This document shows, piece by piece, positions 1 through 11,580 of a DNA stretch of 64,000 bases. The notes under the pieces are model-generated. The model was not told where the DNA came from. It saw only the letters and a program-made list of their open reading frames with translations, and did not search any database. This DNA comes from Calliopsis andreniformis (taxonomy: Eukaryota; Arthropoda; Insecta; Hymenoptera; Andrenidae), in contig NW_027480423.1 in the NCBI RefSeq assembly GCF_051401765.1, forward strand, positions 16,802,001 through 16,866,000, written 5' to 3'. A program made the position numbers and the translations under genes. How positions within the stretch are numbered: position 1 is the first letter of the stretch; every line of letters begins with the position of its first letter.

Positions 1-1820
1 GATCGTCGAAATGTTCATATCTTTCACAATGTTTGCAATTTTTCGTTTTATACGATGGAAAAATTGTTTTATTTATTTTATATTTTATGCTTCGGGCGTT
101 GACTTCTAAGGCCCTAACTATTCGATCTGGTAGAGCAACGCCCTAGAGTGATGCCTAGGTTGCCCGGATCGTCGAAATGTCCATATCTTTCACACTACTT
201 GCAATTTTTCGTTTTATACGATGGAAAAACTGTTTTATTTATTTTGAATTTTATGCTTCGGGCGTTGACTTCTAAGGCCCTAACTATTCGATCTGGTGGA
301 GCAACGAGCTAGAGATATGCCTAGGTTGCCCGGAACGTACAAATGACAATTACTTTCACACTGTTTGGTATTATTCATTTTGTACAATGGAAAAGCTGTT
401 GTATTTATATTGTACTTTATGCCTCTGGCGTTGACTTCTAAGGCCGTAGCTATTAGATGCGGTGGAGCAACGCCCTAGAGTGACGCCTAGGTTGCCCGGA
501 ACATAGAAATGACTATAACTTTCACACTGGTTGCTATCATTCGTTTTATACGATGGAAAAACTGTTATATTTATATTGTATTTTATGCTTCAGACGTTGA
601 CTTCTGAGACCGTAGCTATTCGATGTGGTGGAAGAACGCCATACAGTGAAACCTAGGTTGCCCGGAACGTAGAAATGACCATTACTTTCACACTGTTTGC
701 AATTATTCCTTTTATACGATGGAAAAGCTGTTGTATTTATATTGTATTTTATGCTTCAGGCGTTGACTTCTGAGGCCGTAGGTATCCGATGTGGTGGAAG
801 AACTCCATACAGTCAACCCTAGGTTGCCCGGAACGTAGAAATGACCATAACTTTCACACTGGTTGCAATTATTCGTTTTATACGATGGAAAAGCTGTTGT
901 ATTTATATCGTATTTTATGCTTCTGGCGTTGACTTCTTAGGCCCTAACTGTCCGATCTGGTGGAACAACGCCCTAGGGTGAAGCCTAGGTTGCCGGGAAA
1001 GTAGAAATGACCATAACTTTCACACTGGTTGCAATTATTCGTTTTATACGATGGAAAAGCTGTGGCATCTTTATTGTATTTTATTCACCTGGGGCTGACT
1101 TCTAAGGCCGTAGCTATTAGATGTGGTGGAGCAACGCCCTAGAGTGACGACTAGGTTGCCCGGAACGTAGAAATGACCATTATTTTCACAATGTTTGCAA
1201 TTATTCATTTTATACGATGGAAAAACTTTTGTACTTATATTGTATTTTATTCTTCTGGCGTTGACTTCTTAGGCCCTAACTATTCGATCTGGGGGAACAA
1301 CGCCCTAGAGTGAAGACTAGGTTGCCCGGACCATGGAAATGACCATTACTTTCAGACTGTTTGCAAATATACATTTTTTACGATGGAAAAGCTGTTGTAT
1401 TTATGTTGTATTTTATGTTTCTGGCGTTGACTTCTTAGGCCCTAACTACTTAATCTGGTAGAGCACCGCCCTAGAGTGAAGCATAGGTTGCCCGGAACGT
1501 AGAAATGACCATAACCTTCACACCGGTAGCAACTATCCGTTTTATACGATGGAAAAACAGTTCTATTTATTTTGTATTTTATGCTTCGGGCGTTGACTTC
1601 TGAGGCCCTAACAATTCAATCTGTTTGTGTAACGCCCTAGGGTGAAGCCTAGGTTGCCCGGAACGTAGAAATGACCATAGCCTTCACACTGGTTTGTATT
1701 ATTCGTTTTATATGACACAAAAGCTGTTATATTTATATTGTATTTTATGCTTCTGGCGTTGACTTCTTTGGCCCTAACTATTCCATCTTGTGGAACAACG
1801 CCCTAGGGTGAAGCCTAGGT
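1..1820. repeat. Diverged left-edge monomers without clear HOR
   Basis: Eleven monomers in register, each differing from its neighbours at many sites (for example GATCGTCG at base 1 and GAACATAG at 499 in place of GAACGTAG). I could not find a convincing multi-monomer period inside this stretch. Allele types are those of the left domain: TATATCG or TATTTTG before the TATTTTATGC word, and GTAGC or GTTGC after CACTG. No other element is present. It may be the less homogenised flank of a HOR domain that continues outside the window. Confidence 0.7.
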
Positions 1821-3480
1821 TGCCTGGAACGTAGAAATCACCATAACTTTCACACGGGTTGCAATTATTCCTGTTATAGGATGGAAAGACTGTTGTATTT
1901 TTATTGTATTTTATACTTCAGGCGTTGACTTCTGAGGCCGTAGCTATTCGATGTGGTGGAAGAACGCCATACAGTGAAGCCTAGGTTTCCCGGAACGTAG
2001 AAATGACCATAACTTTCACACTCGTTGCAATTATTTGTTTTATACGATGGAAAAGCTGTTGTATTTATATCGTATTTTATGCTTCTGGCGTTGACTTCTG
2101 AGGCCGTTGCTATTCGATGTGGTGGAAGAACGCCATAGAGTGAAGCCTAGGTAGCCCAGATCGTAGAAATGTCCATATCTTTCACAATGTTTGCAATTTT
2201 TCGTTTTATACGATGGAAAAACTGTTTTATTTATTTTGTATTTTATGCTTCGGGCGTTGACTTCTAAGGCCCTAACTATTCGATCTAGTGGAGCAACGCC
2301 CTAGAGTGCAGCATAGGTTGCCCGGAACGTAGAACTGACCATAACTTTCACAATGGTAGCAATTATTCGTTTTATACGATGGAAAAACTGATTTATTTAT
2401 TTTGTATGTAATGCTTCGAGCGTTGACTTCTAAGGCCCTAACTATTCGATCAGGTGGAGCAACGCCCTAGAGTGAAGCCTAGGTTGCTCGAAATGTAGAA
2501 ATGACCATAACTTTCACACTGGTTGCTATCATTCGTTTTATATGATGGAAAGACTGTTGTATTTATATTGTATTTTATGCTTCTGGCGTTCACTTCATAG
2601 GCCCTAACTATTCGATCTGGTGGAACAACGGCCTAGGGTGAAGCCTAGGTTGCCCAGAACGTAGAAATGACCATAACTTTTACACTGGTAGCAATTATTC
2701 GTTTTATACAATGGAAAAACTGTTCTATTTATTTTGTATTTAATGCTTCGGTCGTTGACTTCTAAGGCCCCAACTGTTCGATCTGGTGGAGCAACGCCCT
2801 AGAGTGAAGCCTAGGTTGCCTGGAACGTAGAAATGACCATCACTTTCACACGTGTTGCAATTATTCCTGTTATAGGATGGAAAGACTGTTGTATTTTTAT
2901 TGTATTTTATACTTCAGGCGCTGACTTCTGAGGCCGTAGCTATTCGATGTGGTGGAAGAACGCCATACAGTGAAGCCTAGGTTTCCCGGAACGTAGAAAT
3001 GACCATAACTTTCACACTGGTTGCAATTATTTGTTTTATACGATGGAAAAGCTGTTGTACTTATATCGTATTTTATGCTTCTGGCGTTGACTTCTGAGGC
3101 CGTTGCTATTCGATGTGGTGGAAGAACGCCATAGAGTGAAGCCTAGCTTGCTCGAAATGTAGAAATGACCATAGCTTTCACACTGGTTGCTATCATTCGT
3201 TTTATATGATGGAAAAACTGTTGTATTTATATTGTATTTTATGCTTCTGGCGTTCACTTCTTAGGCCCTAACTATTCGATCTGGTGGAACAACGGCCTAG
3301 GGTGAAGCCTAGCTTGCCCAGAACGTAGAAATGACCATAACTTTTACACTGGTAGCAATGATTCGTTTTATACAATGGAAAAACTGTTCTATTTATTTTG
3401 TATTTAATGCTTCGGGCGTTGACTTCTAAGGCCCCAGCTGTTTGATCTGGTGGAGCAACGCCCTAGAGTGAAGCCTAGGT
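1821..3480. repeat. Interleaved 2-monomer block duplications (6-mer and 4-mer offsets)
   Basis: Block A (about 1,821-2,145) recurs at about 2,817-3,141, an offset of 996 bases (6 x 166); both carry TGCCTGGAACGTAG, then ATTCCTGTTATAGGATGG. Block B (about 2,480-2,816) recurs at about 3,144-3,480, an offset of 664 bases (4 x 166); both carry TTGCTCGAAATGTAG and the ACTTTTACACTGGTAGC allele. The order A, other, B, A', B' looks like duplication of a two-block unit followed by loss or gain of monomers. Copies differ at scattered single bases, so they are older than the HOR copies further right. Confidence 0.75.
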
Positions 3481-5180
3481 TGACAGGAACGTAGAAATGA
3501 CCATTACTTTCACACTGTTTGCAAATATACATTATATACGATGGAAACGCTGTTGCATTTATATTGTATTTTATGCTTCTGGCGTTGACTTCTTAGGCCC
3601 TAACTATTTGGTCTGGTGGAGCAACGCCCTAGAGTGACGCCTAGGTTGCCCGGAACGTCGAACGTACCATTACCTTCACACTTGTTGCAGTTATTCCTGT
3701 TACACGATAGAAAAGCTGTTGCATGTTTATTGTATTTTATGCTTCTGGCGTTGACTTCTTAGGACCTAAATATTCGATCTGGTGGAGCAAGGCCCTAGAG
3801 TGAAGCCTAGGTTGCTCGGAACGTAGAAATGACCATAACTTTCTCACTGGTTACCATTATTCGTTTTATACGATGGAAAAGCTGTTGTATTCACATCGTA
3901 TTTTATGCTTCTGGCGTTGTCTTCTTAGGCCCTAACTGTTTCATCTGGTGGAACAACGCACTAGGGTGAAGCCTAGGTTGCCCGGAACGTCGAAATGTCC
4001 ATAACTTTCACTCTGGTAACAATTATTCGTTTTATACAATGGAAAAACTGTTCTATTTAGTTTGCATTTTATGCTTCGGGCGTTGACTTCTAAGGGCCTA
4101 ACTATTCGATCTGGTGGACCAACGCCCTAGAGTGAAGCCTAGGTTGCCCGGAACGTAGAACATACGATTACCTTCACACAGGTTGCAATTATTCCTGTTA
4201 TACGATGGAAAAACTGTTGCACCATTATTGTATTTTATGCTTCTGGCGTTGACTTCTTAGGCCCTAACTATTTGGTCTGGTGGAGCAACGCCCTAGAGTG
4301 ACGCCTAGGTTGCCCGGAACGTCGAACGTACCATTACCTTCACACTGGTTGCAAATATTCCTGTTATACGATAGAAAAGCTGTTGCATCTTTATTGTATT
4401 TTATGCTTCTGGCGTTGACTTCTTAGGACCTAACCATTCGATATGGTGCAGCAAGGCCCTAGAGTGAAACCTAGGTTACACGGAACGTAGAAATGACCAG
4501 TACTTTCACACTGGTTGCAGTTATTCGTTTTATACTATGGAAAGACTGTTCTATTTATTTTGCATTTTATGCTTCGGGCGTTGACTTCTAAGGCCCCAAA
4601 TATTCGATCTGGTGGAGCAACGCCCTAGAGTGAAGCCTAGGTTGCCCGGAACGTAGAAATGACCATAACTTTCACACTGGTTACCATTATTCGTTTTATA
4701 CGATGGAAAAGCTGTTGTATTTATATCGTATATTATGCTTCTGGCGTTGACTTCTAAGGCCCTAACTATTCGATCTGGTGGAGCAACGGCCTAGAGTGAA
4801 GCCTAGGTTGCCCGGAACGTAGAAATGTCCATAACTTTCACACTGGTTGCCATTATTCGTTTTATACGATGGAAAAGCTGTTGTATTTATATCGTATTTT
4901 ATGCTTATGGCGTCGACTTCTTGGGCCCCAACTATTCCATCTGGTGGAACAACGCCCTATGGTGAAGCCTAGGTTGCCCGGGACGTAGAAATGACCATAA
5001 CTTTCACACTGGAAACAATTTTTCGTTTTATACATGGAAAAGCTGTTCTATTTATTTTGTATGTTATGCTTCGGGCGTTGACTTCTAATGCCCTAACTGT
5101 TCGATCTGTTGGAGGAACACCCTAGAGTGGAGCCTCGGTTGCCCGGAACGTAGAAATGACCATAACTTTCACACTGTCAG
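3481..5180. repeat. Left mosaic with a 4-mer duplication and a distant relative
   Basis: A unit with the unusual start GAACGTCGAACGTACCAT occurs at 3,653 and again at 4,317 (664 bases, 4 monomers); the shared part runs about 3,580-3,800 and 4,244-4,464 and includes the CTATTTGGTCTGG allele. The part from about 3,825 to 4,245 (alleles CTTTCTCACTGGTTACC, then CGAAATGTCC, then GAACATACGATTACC) recurs at about 14,596-15,016 with a constant offset of 10,771 bases, about 65 monomers. The remainder to 5,180 is ordinary left-type monomers. Confidence 0.7.
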
Positions 5181-6135
5181 CAATTATTCATGCTATACGA
5201 TGGAAAAGCTGTTGTATTTATATCGTATTTTATGCTTCTGGCGCTGACTTCTTAGACCCTAACTATTCCATCTGGTGGAACAACGCCCTAGGGTGAAGCC
5301 TAGGTTGCCGGGAAAGTAGAAATGACCATAACTTTCACACTGGTAGCAATTATTCGTTTTATACGATGGAAAAGCTGTAGTATTTATATCGTATTTTATG
5401 CTTCTGGCGTTGACTTCTTAGGCCCTAACTATTCCATCTGGTGGAACAACGCCCTGGACTGAAGTCTAGGTTGCCCGGAACGTGGAAATGACCATAACTT
5501 TCTCACTGGTAGCAATTATTCGTTTTATACATGGAAAAACTGTTCTGTTGATTTTGTATTTTATGCTTCTGGCGCTGAATTCTAAGGCCCTACCTATTCG
5601 ATCTGGTGGAGCAACGCCCTAGAGTGAAGCCTAGGTTGCCCTGAACGTACAAATGACCATAACATTCACACTGGTTACCATTATTCGTTTTATACGATGG
5701 AAAAGCTGTTGTATTTATATCGTATTTTATGCTTCTGGCGCTGACTTCTTAGACCCTAACTATTCCATCTGGTGGAACAACGCCCTAGGGTGAAGCCTAG
5801 GCTGCCGGGAACGTAGAAATGACCATAACTTTCACACTGGTAGCAATTATTCGTTTTATACGATGGAAAAGCTGTAGTATTTTATCGTATTTTATGCTTC
5901 TGGCGTTGACTTCTTAGGCCCTAACTATTCCATCTGGTGGAACAACGCCCTGGAGTGAAGTCTAGGTTGCCCGGAACGTGGAAATGACCATAACTTTCAC
6001 ACTGGTAGCAATTATTCGTTTTATACATGGAAAAACTGTTCTGTTTATTTTGTATTTTATGCTTCTGGCGCTGACTTCTAAGGCCCTACCTATCCGATCT
6101 GGCGGAGCAACGCCCTCGAGTGAAGCCTAGGTTGC
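5180..6135. repeat. Three-monomer tandem duplication
   Basis: The sequence from about 5,180 to 5,640 is repeated at about 5,677-6,135 with an offset of 496-497 bases (three monomers less one or two bases). Shared unusual alleles are GCGCTGACTTCTTAGACCC, CTGTAGTATT, GAAGTCTAGG followed by GAACGTGGAAATG, and the one-base-short TTATACATGG. The second copy has a further 2-base loss (GTAGTATTTTATCG for GTAGTATTTATATCG). Confidence 0.75.
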
Positions 6136-9100
6136 CCGGAACGTAGAAATGACCATAACTTCACACTGGTTGCTATTATTCGTCTTATACGATGAAAAAA
6201 CTGTTATATTTATATTGCATTTTATGCTTCTAGCGTTGACTTCTTAGGCCCTAACTATTCGCTCTGGTGGAACAACGCCCTAGAGTGAAGCCTGCGATGC
6301 CCGGAACGTAGAAATGACCATTACTTTCACAACGTATGCAATTTTTCGTTTTATACGATGGAAAAACTGTTGTACTTATATTGTAGTTTATGCTTATGGC
6401 GTTGACTTCTAAGGCCCTAACCCTTCGATCCGGTGGAGCAACGCCTCAGAGTTGAGCCTAGGATGCCCGAAACGTCGAAATGATCATTACATTCGCACTG
6501 GTTGCAATTAGTCATGCTATACAATGGAAAAACTGTTGCATTTTTATTGTATTTTATGCTTCTGGCGTTGACTTCTAAGGCCGTAGCTATTATCTGTGGT
6601 GCAGGAACGCTCTACAGTGACGTCTAGGTTGCCCGGAACGTAGAAATGACAATTACTTTCACAATGTTTGCAATTATTCACTTTATACAATGGAAAAACT
6701 GTTCTACTTATATCGTGTTTTATTCTTCTGGCGTTGACTTCTTAGGCCCTGTCTGTTCGATCTGGTGGAACAGCGCCCTAGAATGAAGCCTAGGTTGCCC
6801 GGAACGTAGAAATGACTATTACTTTCACACTGTTTGCAAATATACATTATATACGATGGAAAAGCTGTTGCACTTATATTGTAATTTATGCTTCGGGAGT
6901 TGACTTCTAAGGCCCTACCTATTCGATCTGGTGGAGCAACGGCCTAGAGTGAAGCCTAGGTTGCCCGGAACGTAGAAATGACCATAACTTTCACACTGGT
7001 TGCTATTATTCGTTTTATACGATGGAAAAGCTGTTGTATTTATATCGTATTTTATGCTTCTGGCGTCGACTTCTTGGGCCACAACTATTCCATCTGGTGG
7101 AACAACGCCCTATGGTGAAGCCTAGGTTGCCCGGGACGTAGAAATGACCATAACCTTCACACTGGAAGCAATTATTCGTTTTATACATGGAAAAGCTGTT
7201 CTATTTATTGTGTATGTTATGCTCCGGGCGTTGACTTCTAAGGCCCTAACTATTCGATCTGTTGGAGCAACACCCTAGAGTGAAGCCTCGGTTGCCCGGA
7301 ACGTAGAAATGACCATAACTTTCACACTGGCAGCAATTATTCATGCTATACGATTGAAAAGCTGTTGTATTTATATCGTATTTTATGCTGCTGGCGTTGA
7401 CTTCTTAGGCCCTAACTATTCTATCTGGTGGAGCAACGCCCTAGGGTGAGGCCTAGCTTGCCCGGAACGTAGAAATGACCATTACCTTCACACTGGTTGC
7501 AATTATTCCTGTTATACGATGGAAAAACTGTTGCATCTTTATTGTATTTTATGCTTCTGGCGGTAACTTCTAAGGCCCTATCTCTTCGATTTGGTGGAGC
7601 AAAGCCTCAGAGTTAAGCCTAGGATGCCCGAAACGTCGAAATGGTCATTACTTTCGCACTGGTTGCAATTAGTCATGCTATACGATGGAAAATCAGTTGC
7701 ATTTTTATTGTATTTTATGCTTCTGGCGTTAGCTTCTAAGGCTGTAGCTTTTAGCTGTGGTGGAGCAACGCCGTAGAGTGACGCCTAGGTTGCCCGGAAC
7801 GTGGAAATGACCATAACTTTCTCACTGGTAGCAATTATTCGTTTTATACATGGAAAAACTGTTCTGCTGATTTTGTATTTTATGCTTCTGGCGTTAGCTT
7901 CTAAGGCTGTAGCTTTTAGCTGTGGTGGAGCAACGCCCTAGAGTGAAGCCTAGGTTGCCCGGAACGTACAAATGATCATAACATTCACACTGGTTACCAT
8001 TATTCGTTTTATACGATGGAAAAGCTGTTGTATTTATATCGTATTTTATGCTTCTGGCGCTGACTTCTTAGACCCTAACTATTCCATCTGGTGGAACAAC
8101 GCCCTAGGGTGAAGCCAAGGTTGCCGGGAACGTAGAAATGACCATAACTTTCACACTGGTAGCAATTATTCGTTTTATACGATGGAAAAGCTGTAGTATT
8201 TTATCGTATTTTATGCTTCTGGCGTTGACTTCTTAGGCCCTAACTATTCCATCTGGTGTAACAACGCCCTGGAGTGAAGTCTAGGTTGCCCGGAACGTGG
8301 AAATGACCATAACTTTCACACTGGTAGCAATTATTCGTTTTATACATGGAAAAACTGTTCTGTTTATTTTGTATTTTATGCTTCTGGCGCTGACTTCTAA
8401 TGCCCTACCTATCCGATCTGGCGGAGCAACGCCTCAGAGTTGAGCCTAGGATGCCCGATACGTCGAAATGATCATTACATTCGCACTGGTTGCAATTAGT
8501 CATGCTATACGATGGAAAAACTGTTGCATTTTTATTGTATTTTATGCTTCTGGCGTTGACTTCTAAGGCTGTAGCTATTATCTGTGGTGCAGGAACGCTC
8601 TAGAGTGACGTCTAGGTTGCCCGGAACGTAGAAATGACAATTACTTTCACAATGTTTGCAATTATTCACTTTATACAATGGAAAAACTGTTGTACTTATA
8701 TCGTATTTTATTCTTCTGGCGTTGACTTCTTAGGCCCTGTCTGTTCGATCTGGTGGAACAGCGCCCTGGAATGAAGCCTAGGTTGCCCGGAACGTAGAAA
8801 TGACTATTACTTTCACACTGTTTGCAAATATACATTATATACGATGGAAAAGCTGTTGCACTTATATTGTAATTTATGCTTCGGGAGTTGACTTCTAAGG
8901 CCCTACCTATTCGATCTGGTGGAGCAACGGCCTAGAGTGAAGCCTAGGTTGCCCGGAACGTAGAAATGACCATAACTTTCACACTGGTTGCTATTATTCG
9001 TTTTATACGATGGAAAAGCTGTTCTATTTATATCGTATTTTATGCTTCTGGCGTCGACTTCTTGGGCCACAACTATTCCATCTGGTGGAACAACGCCCTA

Positions 9101-9228
9101 TGGTGAAGCCTAGGTTGCCCGGGACGTAGAAATGACCATAACCTTCACACTGGAAGCAATTATTCGTTTTATACATGGAAAAGCTGTTCTATTTATTGTG
9201 TATGTTATGCTCCGGGCATTGACTTCTA
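5643..9228. repeat. Large duplication with 12-mer and 14-mer offsets
   Basis: About 5,643-6,110 matches about 7,962-8,429 (offset 2,319, 14 monomers with small losses; shared GAACGTACAAATG and AACATTCACACTGG). About 6,432-7,240 matches about 8,420-9,228 (offset 1,988, 12 monomers less four bases; shared ACGCCTCAGAGTTGAGCC, AAACGTCGAAATGATC, TTAGTCATGC and TGTATGTTATGCTCCGGGC). The offset change means about two monomers were lost or gained between the two blocks, near 8,425 or within 6,110-6,432. Between them lies a related unit near 7,591-7,776 with the allele GCGTTAGCTTCTAAGGCTG. Confidence 0.75.
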
Positions 9229-10033
9229 AGGCCCTACCTATCCGATCTGGTGGAGCAACGACCTCGAGTGAAGCCTAGGTTGCCCGGAACGTAGAAATGA
9301 CGATTACTTTCACAATGTATGCAATTATTCATTTTATACGATGGAAAAACTGTTGTACTTATAATGCATTTTATTCTTCTGGCGTTGACTTCTTAGGCCC
9401 TGTCTGTTCGATCTGGTGGCACAGCGCCCTAGAATGAAGCCTAGGTTGCCCGGAACGTAGAAATGACCATTACTTTCACACTGTTTGCAAATATACATTA
9501 TATACGATGGAAACGCTGTTGCATTTATATTGTATTTTATGCTTCTGGCGTTGACTTCTTAGGCCCTAACTATTTGGTATGGTGGAGCAACGCCCTAGAG
9601 TGACGCCTAGGTTGCCCGGAACGTCGAACGTACCATTACCTTCACACTGGTTGCAAATATTCCTGTTATACGATAGAAAAGCTGTTGCATCTTTATTGTA
9701 TTTTATGCTTCTGGCGTTGACTTCTTAGGACCTAACCATTCGATCTGGTGCAGCAAGGCCCTAGAGTGAAGCCTAGGTTGCCCGGAACGTAGAAATGACC
9801 ATAACTTTCTCACTGGTTGCAATTATTCCTGTTATACGATGGAAAAACTGTTGCACCATTATTGTATTTTATGCTTTCGGCGTTGACTTCTAAGGCCCTA
9901 CCTATCCGATCTGGCGGAGCAACGCCCTCGAGTGACGCCTAGGTTGCCCGGAACGTAGAAATGACCATTACTTTCACAATGTATGCAATTATACATTTTA
10001 TACGATGGAAAAACTGTTGTACTTATATAGCAT
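9229..10033. repeat. Left mosaic block shared with 14.0-14.6 kb
   Basis: About 9,235-9,815 recurs at about 14,040-14,620 (offset 4,805, about 29 monomers). Shared alleles are GACGATTACTTTCACAATG, ACAGCGCCCTAGAATG, GCAAATATACATTATATACG, GAACGTCGAACGTACC and TTAGGACCTAACC. The match stops at the monomer with TTTCTCACTGG, where this copy continues with TTGCAATTATTCCTG and the other with TTACCATTATTCG. The rest to 10,033 is ordinary left-type monomers. Confidence 0.7.
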
Positions 10034-11580
10034 TTTATTCTTCTGGCCTTGACTTCTTAGGCCCTAACTATTCGATCTGGTGGAACAACGCCCTAGAGTG
10101 AAGCCTGCGATGACCGGAACGTAGAAATGATCATTACCTTCACGCGTGTTGCAATTATTCCTGTTATAAGATGAAAAAACTGTTGTATTTTTATTGCATT
10201 TTTTGCTTCAGGCGCTGACTTCTAAGATCGTAGCTATTCGATGTGGTGGAGCAACGCCCTAGAGTGACGCCTAGGTTGCCTGGAACGTAGAAATGACCAT
10301 TACTTTCACAATGTAAGCAATTATTCATTTTATACGATGGAAAAACTGTTGTACTTATATTGCATTTTATTCTTCTGCCGTTGGCTTCTAAGGCCCTAAC
10401 TATTCGATCTGGTGGAGCAACGGCCTAGAGTGAAGCCTCGGTTGCCCGGAACGTAGAATTGACCATAACTTTCACACTGGAAACAATTATTCATTTTATA
10501 CATGGAACAGCTGTTCTATTTATTTTGCATTTTATGCATCGGGCGTTGACTTCTATGGCCCTACCTATTCGATCTGGTGGAGCAACACCCTACATTGAAG
10601 CCTAGTTTGTCCGGAACGTAGATATGACCATAACCTTCACACAGGTTGCAATCATTCGTTTTATACGATTGAAAGACTGTTGTATTTATTTTGTAGTTTA
10701 TGCTTCTGGCGTTGAATTCCAAGGCCCTAACACTTCGACCTGGTGGAGCAATGCCTCAGAGTTAAGTCTAGGATGCCCGAAACGTCGAAATGATCGTTAC
10801 TTTCACACTGGTTGCAATTAGTCATGCTATACGATGGAAAATCAGTTGCATTTTTATTGTATTTTATGCTTCGGGCGTTAGCTTCTAAGGCTGTAGCTTT
10901 TAGCTGTGGCGGAGCAACGCCGTAGAGTGACGCCTATGTTGCCCGGCTCGTAGAAATGGCCATTACTTTCACAATGTTTGCAATTATTCATTTTATACGA
11001 TGGTAATCTCTTGTACTTATATTGCATTTTATTCTTCTGGCGTTGACTTCTTAGGCCCTAGCTATTCGATCTGGTGGAACAACGATCTAGAGTGAAGCCC
11101 AGGTTGCCAGGGACGTAGAAATGACCATTACTTTCACACTGTTTGCTAATACACATTATATACGATGGAAAGGCTGTTGTATTTATATTGTATTTTATGC
11201 TTCTGGCGTTGACTTCTTAGGGCCTAACTATTTAACCTGGTGAAGCACCGCGCTAGAGTGAAGAGTAGGTTGCCCGGAACGTAGAACATACCATTACCTT
11301 CACACTGGTTGCAATTATTCCTGTTATACGATGGAAAAACTGTTGCATCTTTATTGTGTTTTATGCTTCTGGCGTGGACTTCTTAGGCCCTAACCATTCG
11401 ATCTGGTGGAACAACGCCCTAGGGTGAAGCCTAGGTTGCCCGGAACGTAGAAATGACCATAAGTTTCACACTGGTAGCAATTATTCGTTTTATACGATGG
11501 CAAAGCTGTAGTATTTATATCGTATTTTATGCTTCTGGCGTTGACCTCTTAGGCCCTAACTATTCCATCTGGTGGAACAA
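10034..11580. repeat. 1.55-kb block duplicated at 16,000-17,546
   Basis: About nine monomers recur with an offset of 5,966 bases (36 monomers less ten bases). Shared odd alleles include GAAGCCTGCGATGACCGG, ATAAGATGAAAAAAC, TTCTGCCGTTG, GAACGTAGATATGACC, the ATGGTAATCTCTTGTAC monomer and CTATTTAACCTGGTGAAGC. An open frame of 65 codons in this block (10,624-10,821) reappears nearly unchanged at 16,590, 17,915, 21,397 and 30,848; this follows from block copying and is not evidence of a gene. Confidence 0.8.

Noticed and set aside
10624..10821. A 65-codon frame preserved at 10,624, 16,590, 17,915, 21,397 and 30,848, which could suggest a conserved small protein
   Set aside because: Its copies coincide exactly with duplicated multi-monomer blocks, and the non-coding flanks are equally conserved, so identity comes from block copying and not selection on a protein.
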